The notes: generated by a model not told the origin, from the sequence alone. DNA of 64,000 nt from JADJPO01 sp963724535 (GCA_963724535.1 CAVRVD010000011.1:248001-312000); one strand, 5' to 3'; positions 1 to 8,465 are shown, counted from the first letter of the stretch. Program-made: numbers and translations.

Positions 1-369
1 CTCGTCGTCCCCGACGAACGGGGCGCGGTGATCCGAGCCATGTCGTCGATCGACCTGCTCCGGCTCGCCCTGTCGCGCTACGTATGGGAGGACCCCCGCC
101 TGGCCAGGGTGTTCGACGAGCGACAAGCCGACCGGATCGCCGTGGCGCCGGTCGATATGCGAGTGGGTGACGTGGTCGGCGAGGCGACGGATCGGATCCC
201 GACGGCGCGGCCTCAGGCGACAATCGTGGAGCTCGCCGAGCGGATGGCCCGGCAGTGCTGCCCGCCCGTCCTGGTCGAGAAGGACCAGGGTGGCCCTGCG
301 GGGGTCGTCACCGCCAACCGCCTGCTCGAGCTGACCGTGGCCGCGACCGAGGACGAGGCCGCCCGATGA
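1..369 (+). CDS. CBS-domain protein, 3' part (5' end outside window)
   Basis: The reading frame is open from the first base, so this is the C-terminal about 122 residues of a protein that begins upstream. The visible part looks like the end of one CBS motif (RAMSSIDLLRLAL) followed by a second one (residues about 55-115, with 'IPTARPQATIVELAERMA' and 'PAGVVTANRLLELTVAA'). CBS pairs usually bind adenosyl nucleotides and gate enzymes or transporters. Its stop overlaps the next start (ATGA), so it probably belongs to the antiporter operon and could be a regulatory input to it; that is inference. Family assignment is moderately secure, function is not. Confidence 0.65.
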   Translation, partial: LVVPDERGAVIRAMSSIDLLRLALSRYVWEDPRLARVFDERQADRIAVAPVDMRVGDVVGEATDRIPTARPQATIVELAERMARQCCPPVLVEKDQGGPAGVVTANRLLELTVAATEDEAAR

Positions 370-818
370 CTATGGCGGCGATGGCCGAACACGGGTCCGG
401 GGCGGACATCCGCCGGGCGGAGTCGCTGCGGCGGGAGCTGATCGACGACACCTTTGTTGGGCGGGGCACCGACGGCATCGCCGAGCGCGCCGAACGGGAC
501 GCCGGCCTGCATGCCCGGTTCGATGACCGCGACGCCCCGGTATGCACCAAGGACGGCTTGCTGGTGTGCCTCGCCCCGCACCATCTCGTCACGAACAGCG
601 ACGAGCTCGTCGACCTGCTCACCGATGCGCTCAGCCCGCACGAGCCATGGTGGGTCAGGGTCGGCCGGACCCGGTCCGGGCCGGGCGCCGCCGCCCGCGC
701 CTTCGCGCAGGCCTGCGCCGCACTGGACATCGGGGAGCGGCTACATCTTCCGGAGGGTGTGCTTCACGCCCGAGATCTGTTGGTGATCGGCTGGCGCGAC
801 CGAAAGGGGCTCGCATGA
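366..818 (+). CDS. Hypothetical protein in antiporter operon
   Basis: A 150-residue soluble protein whose ATG overlaps the stop of the CBS gene and whose own stop overlaps the mnhE start, so it is translationally coupled to both. It has no signal peptide or membrane segment. The middle holds two cysteines (VCTKDGLLVCLAPHHL) and the C-terminal part has a mixed alpha/beta look. I do not recognise the family. Its position between a CBS protein and the Mrp-like subunits suggests an accessory or regulatory role, but nothing in the sequence shows a catalytic motif. Confidence 0.6.
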   Translation: MTMAAMAEHGSGADIRRAESLRRELIDDTFVGRGTDGIAERAERDAGLHARFDDRDAPVCTKDGLLVCLAPHHLVTNSDELVDLLTDALSPHEPWWVRVGRTRSGPGAAARAFAQACAALDIGERLHLPEGVLHARDLLVIGWRDRKGLA

Positions 819-1348
819 GTCCCCGGGAGCACGCTCCGGCTCAAGCCGCGCGGCACCCGAGCCCGCGGCAGCAGGCGATCCGGCGCATCCTCGGCTTGGC
901 ACCGTTCCTCGCCGTGTTCTGGCTGGTTCTCTCCGAACACTACGAGCCCCTGCTGCTGATACTTGGCGCGCTGTCGGTCCTCCTGGTCTGCTGGCTGACC
1001 TGGAGGGCCGCCCTCGACCAGCAGCATGCGGTGACGCCCGCCTTCGCGCTGCGCCTGCCGCGGCTGGTCCTGTGGCTCGGCTGGAAGGTGCTGCTCTCGG
1101 CGTTCGCGGTGGTCTGCAAGGTCTGGTCGCCACGGCTTGTCCTACGACCAGTGGTGGCCTCGATCCCAACGCAGGAGATTCCCGAGGTGTCGCGTGTGGC
1201 CTATGCGAACGCCATCACCCTCACCCCGGGGACGCTGTCGCTGGACGTCGGCGACGACCACATCGAGGTGCACAGCCTGGAGATGACGGGTATCGACGAG
1301 CTCCGCGAGGGGGCGATGCTCAGCCGGGTGCGCCGAATGGAAGCATGA
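815..1348 (+). CDS. mnhE: Mrp-like Na+/H+ antiporter subunit E
   Basis: This 177-residue protein matches the MnhE/MrpE family: two or three N-terminal hydrophobic segments (about residues 28-62) and then the family's soluble part with 'NAITLTPGTLSLDVGDDHIEVHSLEM'-type features (the ITLTPGT core is diagnostic). MrpE is a small membrane subunit of the multi-subunit cation/proton antiporter. The ATG is chosen because it overlaps the previous stop (ATGA), and the stop overlaps the mnhF start in the same way. An N-terminal tail of about 25 polar residues precedes the first membrane segment. Confidence 0.92.
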   Translation: MSPREHAPAQAARHPSPRQQAIRRILGLAPFLAVFWLVLSEHYEPLLLILGALSVLLVCWLTWRAALDQQHAVTPAFALRLPRLVLWLGWKVLLSAFAVVCKVWSPRLVLRPVVASIPTQEIPEVSRVAYANAITLTPGTLSLDVGDDHIEVHSLEMTGIDELREGAMLSRVRRMEA

Positions 1349-1629
1349 CGATGGTCTTCGCCGTCATGGTGGCGCTGCTGGTCACGATGGTGCTCGCGCT
1401 GCTCCGCGCATTCCTGGGTCCAGGCCGGTACAACCGCATCCTCGCCGTCAACATGTTCGGCACCAAGACGGTGCTCTTCATCGCGGTGTCCGGGTTCCTC
1501 TTCGGCCATCCGGGCTTCCTCGACATCGGGATTCTCTACGCACTGGTCAATTTCCTGGCGACTGTCGCCGTGCTCCGACTGACCCACTACCCGGAGTTCG
1601 TGGGTCAGCAGGAGGGGGAGCAGACGTGA
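1345..1629 (+). CDS. mnhF: Mrp-like Na+/H+ antiporter subunit F
   Basis: A 94-residue, three-helix membrane protein with the MnhF signature: 'LRAFLGPGRYNRILAVNMFGTKT' region followed by a 'DIGILYALVNFLATVAVLR' helix. MrpF is one of the small hydrophobic subunits near the interface of the antiporter complex. It starts with an ATG that overlaps the mnhE stop, and its stop overlaps the GTG of mnhG. Length and order (E-F-G) are the usual ones for Mrp operons. Confidence 0.92.
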   Translation: MTMVFAVMVALLVTMVLALLRAFLGPGRYNRILAVNMFGTKTVLFIAVSGFLFGHPGFLDIGILYALVNFLATVAVLRLTHYPEFVGQQEGEQT

Positions 1630-1949
1630 TCGCCGCCGATGTCCTGAGCGTGATGAGCGCCCTGTTCCTGGGCGCCGGCGCGCTGTTCGTCCTCTCCGGC
1701 GGGGTGGGCCTGCTGCGCTTCCCGGACTTCTACACGCGCATCCACGCCGCCGGCGTCACCGAGTCGGCCGGCTCCGGCCTGATCATCCTCGGACTGCTCC
1801 TGCGGGCTGAGACCTGGGGCACTTCGGTCCGCCTGCTGATCATCGTGCTGTTCATCGCGCTGACCAGCCCGACCGCGGCACATGTCCTGGCGAACGCCGC
1901 GCGTCGGGACGGCGTGCCCGTCTGGCAGGAAGGTGATCCTCGCCGGTGA
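1626..1949 (+). CDS. mnhG: Mrp-like Na+/H+ antiporter subunit G
   Basis: A 107-residue MnhG/PhaG family protein with three membrane helices and the hallmark 'GLLRFPDFYTRIHAAGVTES' stretch, followed by 'FIALTSPTAAHVLANAA'. MrpG is a small subunit of the antiporter. The start is a GTG overlapping the mnhF stop; the end overlaps the GTG of the next gene. Nothing unusual in length or composition. Confidence 0.92.
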   Translation: MIAADVLSVMSALFLGAGALFVLSGGVGLLRFPDFYTRIHAAGVTESAGSGLIILGLLLRAETWGTSVRLLIIVLFIALTSPTAAHVLANAARRDGVPVWQEGDPRR

Positions 1950-2941
1950 CAACGGCTTTCGTCCTGACCAACGTGATGCTGCTCGCGATCCTGAGCGCGA
2001 CGGCGGTGGCTATCGCGCGGCTGCGCGCGCTCTACGAGGCCGCCATGATCGCCGCCTTGCTCAGCCTGGTCACCGCAAGTCTCTTCGTGCTGCTCGATGC
2101 GGTCGACGTGGCGTTCACCGAAGCAGCGGTGGGGGTCGGCCTCAGCACGGTGCTCCTGCTCACCGCGCTCGCGCTGACCCGCTCCCGGGAGGCTAATACG
2201 CCCCGCAGCCGGCACCTGCCCGGGCTGCTCGCCGTCCTGTTGGCAGGCGGCACGCTCGCCTACGCCAGCCAGGACCTGCCCGAGTTCGGCGCCGCCGGGA
2301 ACCCCGTGCACAGCCATCCGGTCACCGACGTCTACCTGCAGCGCTCCCAGGAGGACATCGGCATCCCCAACATCGTCACGGCGGTACTGGCCAGCTACCG
2401 CGGGCTGGACACGTTGGGCGAGCTGGTCGTCGTCTTCACCGCAGGCCTGACCGTACTGTCCTTGCTCGGCCCGTTCGCGCGACCGAAGCAGACCAGACTG
2501 CGCACCGACTTCCACCTCGCGGACTACCGCGTCATCCGGATCGTCGCCGGGGCGCTGATGCCGTTCATCCTGCTGTTCGCGTTGTACGTGCTCTTCCACG
2601 GCGACTACGGGCCCGGCGGCGGCTTCCAGGCCGGAGTGATCTTCGCGTCCGGCTTCGTGCTCTACGGCCTGGTGTTCGGGCTGGACCGGGCACAGCGGGT
2701 GGTGCCCTTCGCGGTGCTCTGGCTGCTGGTCTCGCTCGGCCTGCTGGTGTTCCTCGGGCTCGGCGTGACCACCATGCTGCTCGGCGGCTCCTTCCTGGAC
2801 TACGACATGCTCGCCCCCGGTCACCCCGAGACCGGTCAGCACATCGGGATCCTGGTGGTCGAGACCGCGATCGGCCTCACGGTCGCCGCGGTCATGACGA
2901 CGATCTTCTTCGGCTTCGCCAGCCGAGGGGTATCGAGGTGA
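1946..2941 (+). CDS. mnhB: DUF4040/MbhE/MnhB fusion subunit of the antiporter
   Basis: The 331-residue polypeptide contains three modules that can be separate genes in Mbh/Mrp-type complexes. Residues about 1-80 form a DUF4040 (MbhD-like) helical block ('LRALYEAAMIAALLSLVTASLF'-like); about 90-175 resemble MbhE; about 190-331 are a standard MnhB domain with 'ADYRVIRIVAGALMPFILLF', 'YGPGGGFQAGVIFASG' and a C-terminal 'GILVVETAIGLTV'. In bacterial Mrp the first two blocks usually sit at the C-terminus of MrpA, which is absent here. GTG start overlaps the mnhG stop; stop overlaps mnhC. The arrangement is closer to membrane-bound hydrogenase/archaeal Mrp than to classical MrpABCDEFG. Confidence 0.88.
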   Translation: MTTAFVLTNVMLLAILSATAVAIARLRALYEAAMIAALLSLVTASLFVLLDAVDVAFTEAAVGVGLSTVLLLTALALTRSREANTPRSRHLPGLLAVLLAGGTLAYASQDLPEFGAAGNPVHSHPVTDVYLQRSQEDIGIPNIVTAVLASYRGLDTLGELVVVFTAGLTVLSLLGPFARPKQTRLRTDFHLADYRVIRIVAGALMPFILLFALYVLFHGDYGPGGGFQAGVIFASGFVLYGLVFGLDRAQRVVPFAVLWLLVSLGLLVFLGLGVTTMLLGGSFLDYDMLAPGHPETGQHIGILVVETAIGLTVAAVMTTIFFGFASRGVSR

Positions 2942-3342
2942 TCGCGTCCCACTACGTCTACTGGGCGTTCTTCACGATCATGATGGTCGGGCTCTACATC
3001 GTCATCAGCCACGGCAACCTGTTGAAGAAGCTGATCGGTCTGTCCGTTTTCCAGGTCGGAGTGTTCCTGTTCTACATCAGCCTGGGCAAGGTCGCCGGGG
3101 GCAGTGCGCCGATCATCTCGGACGACGTCGACACCTACTCCCACCCGTTGCCCCAGGTGCTGATCCTCACCGCGATCGTGGTCGGCGTCGCCACCCTCGC
3201 CGTCGGGCTGGCCCTGGCCGTACGCATCTTCGAGGCCTACGGCACGGTCGAGGAGGACGAGGTCGTTGCCCGCAGTATCGGGGATCCGGTCGACGAAGCT
3301 CCCCTGGAGCCGGCCGAGGGCCGGGACGGCGGCGGCACATGA
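2938..3342 (+). CDS. mnhC: Mrp-like Na+/H+ antiporter subunit C (NuoK-like)
   Basis: A 134-residue MnhC/NuoK family protein with three transmembrane helices: 'VYWAFFTIMMVGLYIVIS', 'LIGLSVFQVGVFLFYISLG' and 'PQVLILTAIVVGVATLAVGL'. The segment 'HPLPQVLILTAIVVG' is typical of MnhC. A charged cytoplasmic tail of about 30 residues rich in Glu and Asp follows the last helix. The GTG start overlaps the mnhB stop and the end overlaps the next ATG, so the gene is translationally coupled on both sides. Confidence 0.92.
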   Translation: MIASHYVYWAFFTIMMVGLYIVISHGNLLKKLIGLSVFQVGVFLFYISLGKVAGGSAPIISDDVDTYSHPLPQVLILTAIVVGVATLAVGLALAVRIFEAYGTVEEDEVVARSIGDPVDEAPLEPAEGRDGGGT

Positions 3343-4820
3343 CCGCTCAGCTGCCGGCGCTTCAGGTGGCGATACCGTTGGCCTGTGCGCCGCTGTGCGC
3401 GGTGACGCGGTCCCGGGTCATCGCGTGGTTGTTGTTCGCCCTCGCCGCCCTCGGCTCACTCACCTGCGCGGTCGTGCTGGCAACCGACGTGGCACGGTTC
3501 GGGACGCAGCGCTACGCCATGGGCGGCTGGTCGGCACCGGTGGGCATCGAGTTCGTGGTGAGCGACTTCAACACCCCCCTGCTGCTGGTGGTGTCGCTGA
3601 TCGCAGTCGTCGTCGCGGTCTACGGCCACCGCGCCGTCGCCGCCGAGGTAGATCCCCGTCGCACCACGCTGCTCTACGCATGCCTGTGCCTCACCCTGGC
3701 CGGCCTGGTGGGGCTGACCGTCACCGGGGACGTGTTCAACGCATTCGTGTTCCTGGAGATCAGTTCACTATCGACGTACGCCATGATCGCCATGGGACGT
3801 CGACGCCGCGCACTGCTGATCAGTTTTCGGTACCTGGTGATCGGCACCGTCGGGGCAACCTTCGTCCTGATCGGCATCGGGCTGGCCTACGCGGTCACCG
3901 GCACGCTCAACATGGCCGATCTCGCCGAGCGGATCGCCGGCAACAACGGCAACCGCGCCCTGTACGCCGCGGTGGCGTTCGTGTTCGTCGGCCTCGCGGT
4001 CAAGATGGCCCTGTTCCCGTTGCACGCCTGGCTGCCTGGTGCCTACGCCGAGGCGCCGACCGTGGTGAGCATCTTCCTCGCCGCGACGAGCACCAAGGTC
4101 GCGATCTACGTGTTCAGCCGGTTCGCGTTCACCGTCTTCGGCACGACGCTGGTGTTCGGGGTGATGTCGATCGGCCGGATCGGCCTGCTGCTGGCCTGCC
4201 TGGCGATGCTCGGCGGCTCCGCCGCAGCGTGCTTCCAGCAGGACGTGAAGTACCTGCTGGCCTGGTCCAGCGTGGCACAGATCGGCTACATCGTGGCCGG
4301 AGTCAGCCTGGCCACCACGGCTGGCGTGTCGGCCGCGTACCTGCACCTGATCAACCACGCGGTGACCAAGGCGGCGCTGTTCGCGGCGGCCGGCGTTCTG
4401 CTGGTACGGCTGGGCTCGGTGCAGCTCGGCGCGCTGGCGGGGCTGGGTCGTCGCATGCCCTGGACGTTCGCGGCGATCGTGGTGGCGGGTCTCGGTCTGA
4501 TCGGGGTGCCGCCGACCTCGGGCTTCGTCAGCAAGTGGGCACTGGTGAGCGCGTTGGTCGAGGATCGTCAGTGGCCGGTGCTGGTGGTGATGCTGGCCAG
4601 CTCGCTCCTCGCCCTCGTTTACATCGGACGCGTCGTCGAGGTCGCCTGGTTCCGCGACCCGCCTTCGCCGCCCGTCGAACCGGCGAAGCCGCCGGCGTCG
4701 ATGGTCGCGGCGACCTGGTTCCTCGCGCTGGTCTCGGTCTACTTCGGCCTCGATGCGACGCTGCCGGCCACCCTCGCCGACGCCGCGGCGCAGGCACTGC
4801 TCGGGACGGGGGGTGGCTGA
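3339..4820 (+). CDS. mnhD: Mrp-like antiporter D subunit 1 (NuoN/MnhD family)
   Basis: A 493-residue, roughly 14-helix proton-translocating subunit. Family marks include 'DVFNAFVFLEISSLSTYAM', the lysine/histidine helix 'KMALFPLHAWLPGAYAEAP', and 'VKYLLAWSSVAQIGYIVAG'. These carry the conserved Glu, Lys and His residues of complex I-type channels. Closest to MnhD. ATG overlaps the mnhC stop. It is the first of three D/L/N-type subunits in this operon. Confidence 0.92.
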   Translation: MTAQLPALQVAIPLACAPLCAVTRSRVIAWLLFALAALGSLTCAVVLATDVARFGTQRYAMGGWSAPVGIEFVVSDFNTPLLLVVSLIAVVVAVYGHRAVAAEVDPRRTTLLYACLCLTLAGLVGLTVTGDVFNAFVFLEISSLSTYAMIAMGRRRRALLISFRYLVIGTVGATFVLIGIGLAYAVTGTLNMADLAERIAGNNGNRALYAAVAFVFVGLAVKMALFPLHAWLPGAYAEAPTVVSIFLAATSTKVAIYVFSRFAFTVFGTTLVFGVMSIGRIGLLLACLAMLGGSAAACFQQDVKYLLAWSSVAQIGYIVAGVSLATTAGVSAAYLHLINHAVTKAALFAAAGVLLVRLGSVQLGALAGLGRRMPWTFAAIVVAGLGLIGVPPTSGFVSKWALVSALVEDRQWPVLVVMLASSLLALVYIGRVVEVAWFRDPPSPPVEPAKPPASMVAATWFLALVSVYFGLDATLPATLADAAAQALLGTGGG

Positions 4821-6294
4821 GCTGCCCACCGGCTGGACCTCTCCCGACCAGGCCGTCGCTCTGCCGATCGCGGTGGCCCTTCCGCTACTCGCCTGCGCCG
4901 CCGTGGTGTTGCTGCGGCGCCGTCCGGCCGCCCGGGAGACGGCGTCGGTGGTCATCGGCGTCGCGCTGGCGGGTGTGGTCCTGTCGTTGTGGCCGACGGT
5001 CGATCACGGGCCGCGCTTCGAGCTGTGGACCTGGCTGCCCGGTCTGTCCTTCGAGTTCGCGCTCGAGCCGTTGGGGCTGCTGTTCGCCACGGTCGCCGCT
5101 GTGCTCTGGCCGGTGACTACCGTCTATGCGGCGGGCTACTTGCGGGCCGAGCAGGACCGGGCCCAGACCCGGTTCTTCGTGTTCTTCGCGCTGACGATCG
5201 CCGCCGCGATGTGGATCGCGCTGTCGGCCAACCTGATCACCCTGCTCGTGGGCTACGAGGTGATGACCCTGGCGACGTGGCCGCTGGTCGCGCATACGGG
5301 AAGTGCCGACGCGCGGCGAGGAGCCCGCACCTATGTGGTGGTGCTGTTGGCCACCTCTATCGGGTTGCTGCTGCCGGCGATCGTGTGGACGTGGGTGTTG
5401 GCCGGCAGCACTGAGTTCCGGCCCGGCGGCCTGCTCGCCGGTCAGGCCGGAACCGGGGTGCTCACCCTGCTGTTCGCGCTCTACCTGTTCGGCATCGGCA
5501 AGGCGGCGCTGATGCCGGTGCACCGCTGGCTGCCCTCCGCCATGGTGGCCCCCACGCCGGTCTCGGCGCTGCTGCACGCGGTGGCCGTGGTGAAGGCCGG
5601 AGTGTTCACGGTGCTGAAGGTCACGGTGTACGTGTTCGGCCTGGACACGTTGCGCGAGACCGGCGCGGCGGTGCCGATGACCTGGGTGGCCGCGTTCACT
5701 TTGCTCGCCGCGGGCCTGGTCGCGGTGCGGTCGGACAACCTGAAACGGCGCCTCGCCTACTCCACGGTGAGCCAGCTCGCCTACATCGTGCTAGCCGCCG
5801 GCCTGGCCAACGAGGTCGCCGTGGCTGGCGGGGCGCTGCACCTGGTCACCCATGCGGTCGGCAAGATCACCCTGTTCCTGTGCGCCGGTGCGATCGCGGC
5901 CACGGCGCACCGGACAAGGGTCAGCGAGCTGGATGGTCTGGGCCGCGCCATGCCGTGGACCTTCGCCGCGTTCCTGGTTGCTGCGATCTCGATCATCGGG
6001 TTGCCCCCGGGTGCGGGCATGTGGAGCAAGTGGCTGCTCGTTCTCGGGGCGGCCGAGTCGGAGCAGGTGGTGCTGCTCGTGGTGATGCTGGTGGGCTCGC
6101 TGCTGTCGGTGGCCTACCTGATGCCGATCCCGGTGCGTGCCTTTCTACGGCCACCCAGCGAGCCTGCGGCACACGGCGAGGCCGCGCCCGCCATGACCGT
6201 ACCGCTGACCCTTACCGCGCTGGGCTGCGTCGCGCTGTTCTTCGGCGCCGACGCCGTGCTCGCACCGCTGGCCGCAACCCTGGAGCTGCCATGA
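4813..6294 (+). CDS. Mrp-like antiporter D subunit 2 (NuoL/M-like)
   Basis: A 493-residue polytopic protein of the proton-conducting NADH-quinone oxidoreductase family. It shows 'NLITLLVGYEVMTLATWPLVAH', 'GKAALMPVHRWLPSAMVAPTPVSALLHAVAVVKAG' features (the MPVHRWLP and HAVAVVKAG parts are NuoL-type) and 'LKRRLAYSTVSQLAYI'. I place the start at the GTG at 4813, which overlaps the end of the preceding gene; an ATG 60 bases upstream would require a long polar extension inside that gene. It probably forms a second ion channel of the complex. Confidence 0.88.
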   Translation: MAELPTGWTSPDQAVALPIAVALPLLACAAVVLLRRRPAARETASVVIGVALAGVVLSLWPTVDHGPRFELWTWLPGLSFEFALEPLGLLFATVAAVLWPVTTVYAAGYLRAEQDRAQTRFFVFFALTIAAAMWIALSANLITLLVGYEVMTLATWPLVAHTGSADARRGARTYVVVLLATSIGLLLPAIVWTWVLAGSTEFRPGGLLAGQAGTGVLTLLFALYLFGIGKAALMPVHRWLPSAMVAPTPVSALLHAVAVVKAGVFTVLKVTVYVFGLDTLRETGAAVPMTWVAAFTLLAAGLVAVRSDNLKRRLAYSTVSQLAYIVLAAGLANEVAVAGGALHLVTHAVGKITLFLCAGAIAATAHRTRVSELDGLGRAMPWTFAAFLVAAISIIGLPPGAGMWSKWLLVLGAAESEQVVLLVVMLVGSLLSVAYLMPIPVRAFLRPPSEPAAHGEAAPAMTVPLTLTALGCVALFFGADAVLAPLAATLELP

Positions 6295-6554
6295 AGGACG
6301 ACGACCCGCGCTGGCTGGACGAGCCACGCAACGTGACCCGCATCGTGTACGGCCTGGCCGCGCTGTGCGCGCTGGCGCTGGTCGCCGACTTCTTCTACAC
6401 CAAGAAGCCGTACTTCGACATCGAGCGCTTTCCGGGGTTCTACGCTCTCTACGGCTTCGTGGTCAGCACGGCCCTGGTGCTCACGGCCAAGCAGCTGCGG
6501 CGGGTGCTGCGACGGGACGAGGACTACTACGAGCGGGACGGCGACGGTGACTAG
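6291..6554 (+). CDS. Small two-helix membrane protein of Mrp-like operons
   Basis: An 87-residue protein with two predicted membrane helices: 'RIVYGLAALCALALVADFFY' and 'GFYALYGFVVSTALVLTAKQLRRVL'. Between them is 'KKPYFDIERFPGFYALYG', and the tail ends in an acidic, Tyr-rich 'EDYYERDGDGD'. I recall similar small proteins in Mrp-like clusters of other bacteria, so it is probably a genuine accessory subunit rather than a spurious frame. ATG overlaps the previous stop and its end overlaps the GTG of the next D-type subunit. No biochemical role is known to me. Confidence 0.82.
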   Translation: MKDDDPRWLDEPRNVTRIVYGLAALCALALVADFFYTKKPYFDIERFPGFYALYGFVVSTALVLTAKQLRRVLRRDEDYYERDGDGD

Positions 6555-8226
6555 TCCGGCTCTGCTGCTGATGCTCGGCGCGGCCGGTGTGCCGCTGCTG
6601 AGTGGCAGGCTGCGCGGTGCACTCATGGTGGCCCTGCCCGTCGCGGGACTGGTCCTGCTGTGGCTGCTGCCCGAGGGAGCCGGGGCGACGTGGGAGGTGG
6701 TCGGCTTCGAGCTGACGCCGGTACGTGTCGACGCGCTCGCCCGCGTGTTCGCCACCGGCTTCCTCGTCGCCGCCCTGCTGACCTCCGTCTACGCGCTGCA
6801 CCTGCGCGACGGACTGCAACAGGCGGTGATCCCCTTCTACGCGGGGACCGCCGTGGGTGCCACGCTGGCCGGTGACCTGATCACGCTGTTCGTGTTCTGG
6901 GAGCTCGCCGGCCTGTCCTCGGCGGCCCTGCTCTGGGCGCGCCGCACCGAGCGCAGCTACCGCGCCGGGATGCGATACCTGGTCTTCCAGTTGATCTCCG
7001 GGCTGTTGATGCTCTCCGGGATCGCCCTACGGATCATGGCCGGGGAGGGGTTGGGGTTCAGCTACATCGGTCTGGACGGACCCGGCGATGCGCTGATCCT
7101 GACGGCGATCGGGCTGAAGTGTGCCTTCCCGCTGCTACACGGGTGGTTGATCGACACCTACCCGGAGGCGACCGTCGTCGGCACGGTCGCGCTGTCCCCG
7201 TTCACGACCAAGCTCGCCATCTACGCCCTGGCCCGCGGCTTCCCGGGCACCGAGACGCTGGTGTGGGTCGGCGCGATCATGACGGTGTTCCCGATCTTCT
7301 ATGCCGTGATCGAGAACGACCTGCGCCGGGTGCTCGCCTACAGCATGATCAACCAGCTCGGGTTTATGGTGGCCGGCGTGGGCATCGGCGGCCCGCTCGG
7401 GGTCAACGGCGCGACCGCGCACGCGGTCGCGGACATGGTGTTCAAGGGTCTGCTGTTCATGGCCATGGGGGCGGTGCTGATGCGCACCGGCACGGCCAAG
7501 GGGTCCGAACTCGGGGGGCTGTACAAGTCCATGCCGCAGACCACCGCGCTGTGCATCGTCGGTGCGGCGTCCATCTCCGCCGTCCCGCTGTTCTCCGGCT
7601 TCGCCACCAAGTCGATCATCATGGAGGCGGTCGCGGAGGACCACCGGACGGTGATCTGGTTGCTGCTGCTGTTCGCCTCGGCCGGTGTGTTCCACCACGC
7701 CGGGATCAAGATCCCGTACTTCGCCTTCTTCGCCCACGACCGGGGGCACCGGGTGGCGGAGCCCCCGCTGAACATGCGGGTGGCCATGGGGATGGCCGCG
7801 TTGCTCTGCATCGGGATCGGGTCTGCGCCCGGCTTCCTGTACCGCTTCCTGCCCTACCCCATGGACTACGAGCCCTTCACGACCTACCACGTGGTCAATC
7901 AGCTGCAGTTGCTGCTGCTCGCCTCGATGGCCTTCACGTTCCTGATCCGTACCGGTCTGTATCCGCCGGAGGTCCGCTCGATCAACCTCGACGTCGACGC
8001 CGTCTACCGCCGGGCCCTGCCGTCCACCTGGCATGCGCTGACCCGGGCCGTGTCCTGGGCACACCGGACGTGGGAGGCGCCGCGTCAGCGTCTTGGACAG
8101 CGTCTGAGCGGCGCGACGACCAGCCTGTTCCGGCCGAACGGGCCGATCGCGAGGCCGTGGACGACGCAGGTCATGGTCTGGTGGGCCACCCTCGCGGTCG
8201 GGGCCGCGCTGCTGACGTTGTTGTGA
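6547..8226 (+). CDS. Mrp-like antiporter D subunit 3
   Basis: A 559-residue third D/L/N-type subunit, the most divergent of the three. Conserved family features remain: 'LITLFVFWELAGLSSAALLW' (Glu in helix 5), 'IGLKCAFPLLHGWLIDTYPEA' (Lys and His), 'VIENDLRRVLAYSMINQLGFMVAG' and 'KGLLFMAMGAVL'. The C-terminus is extended by about 80 residues with a charged stretch and one more membrane helix (VMVWWATLAVGAALLTLL). GTG start overlaps the previous gene. It closes the operon; 3' to it lies a 16-bp direct repeat and no gene for about 500 bases. Confidence 0.88.
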   Translation: MTSPALLLMLGAAGVPLLSGRLRGALMVALPVAGLVLLWLLPEGAGATWEVVGFELTPVRVDALARVFATGFLVAALLTSVYALHLRDGLQQAVIPFYAGTAVGATLAGDLITLFVFWELAGLSSAALLWARRTERSYRAGMRYLVFQLISGLLMLSGIALRIMAGEGLGFSYIGLDGPGDALILTAIGLKCAFPLLHGWLIDTYPEATVVGTVALSPFTTKLAIYALARGFPGTETLVWVGAIMTVFPIFYAVIENDLRRVLAYSMINQLGFMVAGVGIGGPLGVNGATAHAVADMVFKGLLFMAMGAVLMRTGTAKGSELGGLYKSMPQTTALCIVGAASISAVPLFSGFATKSIIMEAVAEDHRTVIWLLLLFASAGVFHHAGIKIPYFAFFAHDRGHRVAEPPLNMRVAMGMAALLCIGIGSAPGFLYRFLPYPMDYEPFTTYHVVNQLQLLLLASMAFTFLIRTGLYPPEVRSINLDVDAVYRRALPSTWHALTRAVSWAHRTWEAPRQRLGQRLSGATTSLFRPNGPIARPWTTQVMVWWATLAVGAALLTLL

Positions 8227-8253
8227 CCCCGCACGCTGTTGTGACCCCGCACG
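8220..8253. repeat. Tandem 16-bp direct repeat at the 3' end of the antiporter operon
   Basis: The unit GTTGTGACCCCGCACG occurs at 8220-8235 and again at 8238-8253, separated by two bases. The first copy spans the stop codon of the last antiporter subunit. It could be a slippage duplication; no function is evident. Confidence 0.6.
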
Positions 8254-8279
8254 GCGGCCGCGGCCCCCGTGCTGACGGT

Positions 8280-8465
8280 CGGCGTCCCGTGTGGGTACCG
8301 AATACTGCATCCGTGCAGCTCAGGGGTATCTGAGCCTTCGCCGGAGTAGCCGTTGCTGAGACCGTCCCGCCCACATCGCTGCCTCGACGAGCGGCCACCG
8401 ATGGCCGCAACAGTCGCTGCCACGCCGTTCGGCGTGCCGCACTACAAACAAGGTCCTCGGGGACT
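8280..8465 (-). pseudogene. Possible decayed histidine-phosphatase fragment
   Basis: On the minus strand a frame reads 'LFVVRHAERRGSD', which resembles the RHG motif at the start of phosphoglycerate-mutase-like histidine phosphatases. About 120 bases further on, in another frame, 'DAVFGTHTGRR' resembles the 'DAVFATxTxRT' strand that follows in that family. The region between is too short and frame-disrupted, and no start or remainder is present. I read this as a degraded remnant in the 8227-8752 gap, which otherwise shows no gene. The call is tentative because the motifs are short. Confidence 0.25.

Noticed and set aside
1730..2842. Open minus-strand frame of about 370 codons opposite the antiporter genes
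   Set aside because: Translation is Gln/Glu/His-rich low complexity, and both antiporter genes on the other strand are clearly real.
3266..5116. Open plus-strand frame of about 616 codons overlapping mnhC and mnhD
   Set aside because: Arg/Gly/Pro-rich, out of frame with highly conserved membrane subunits.
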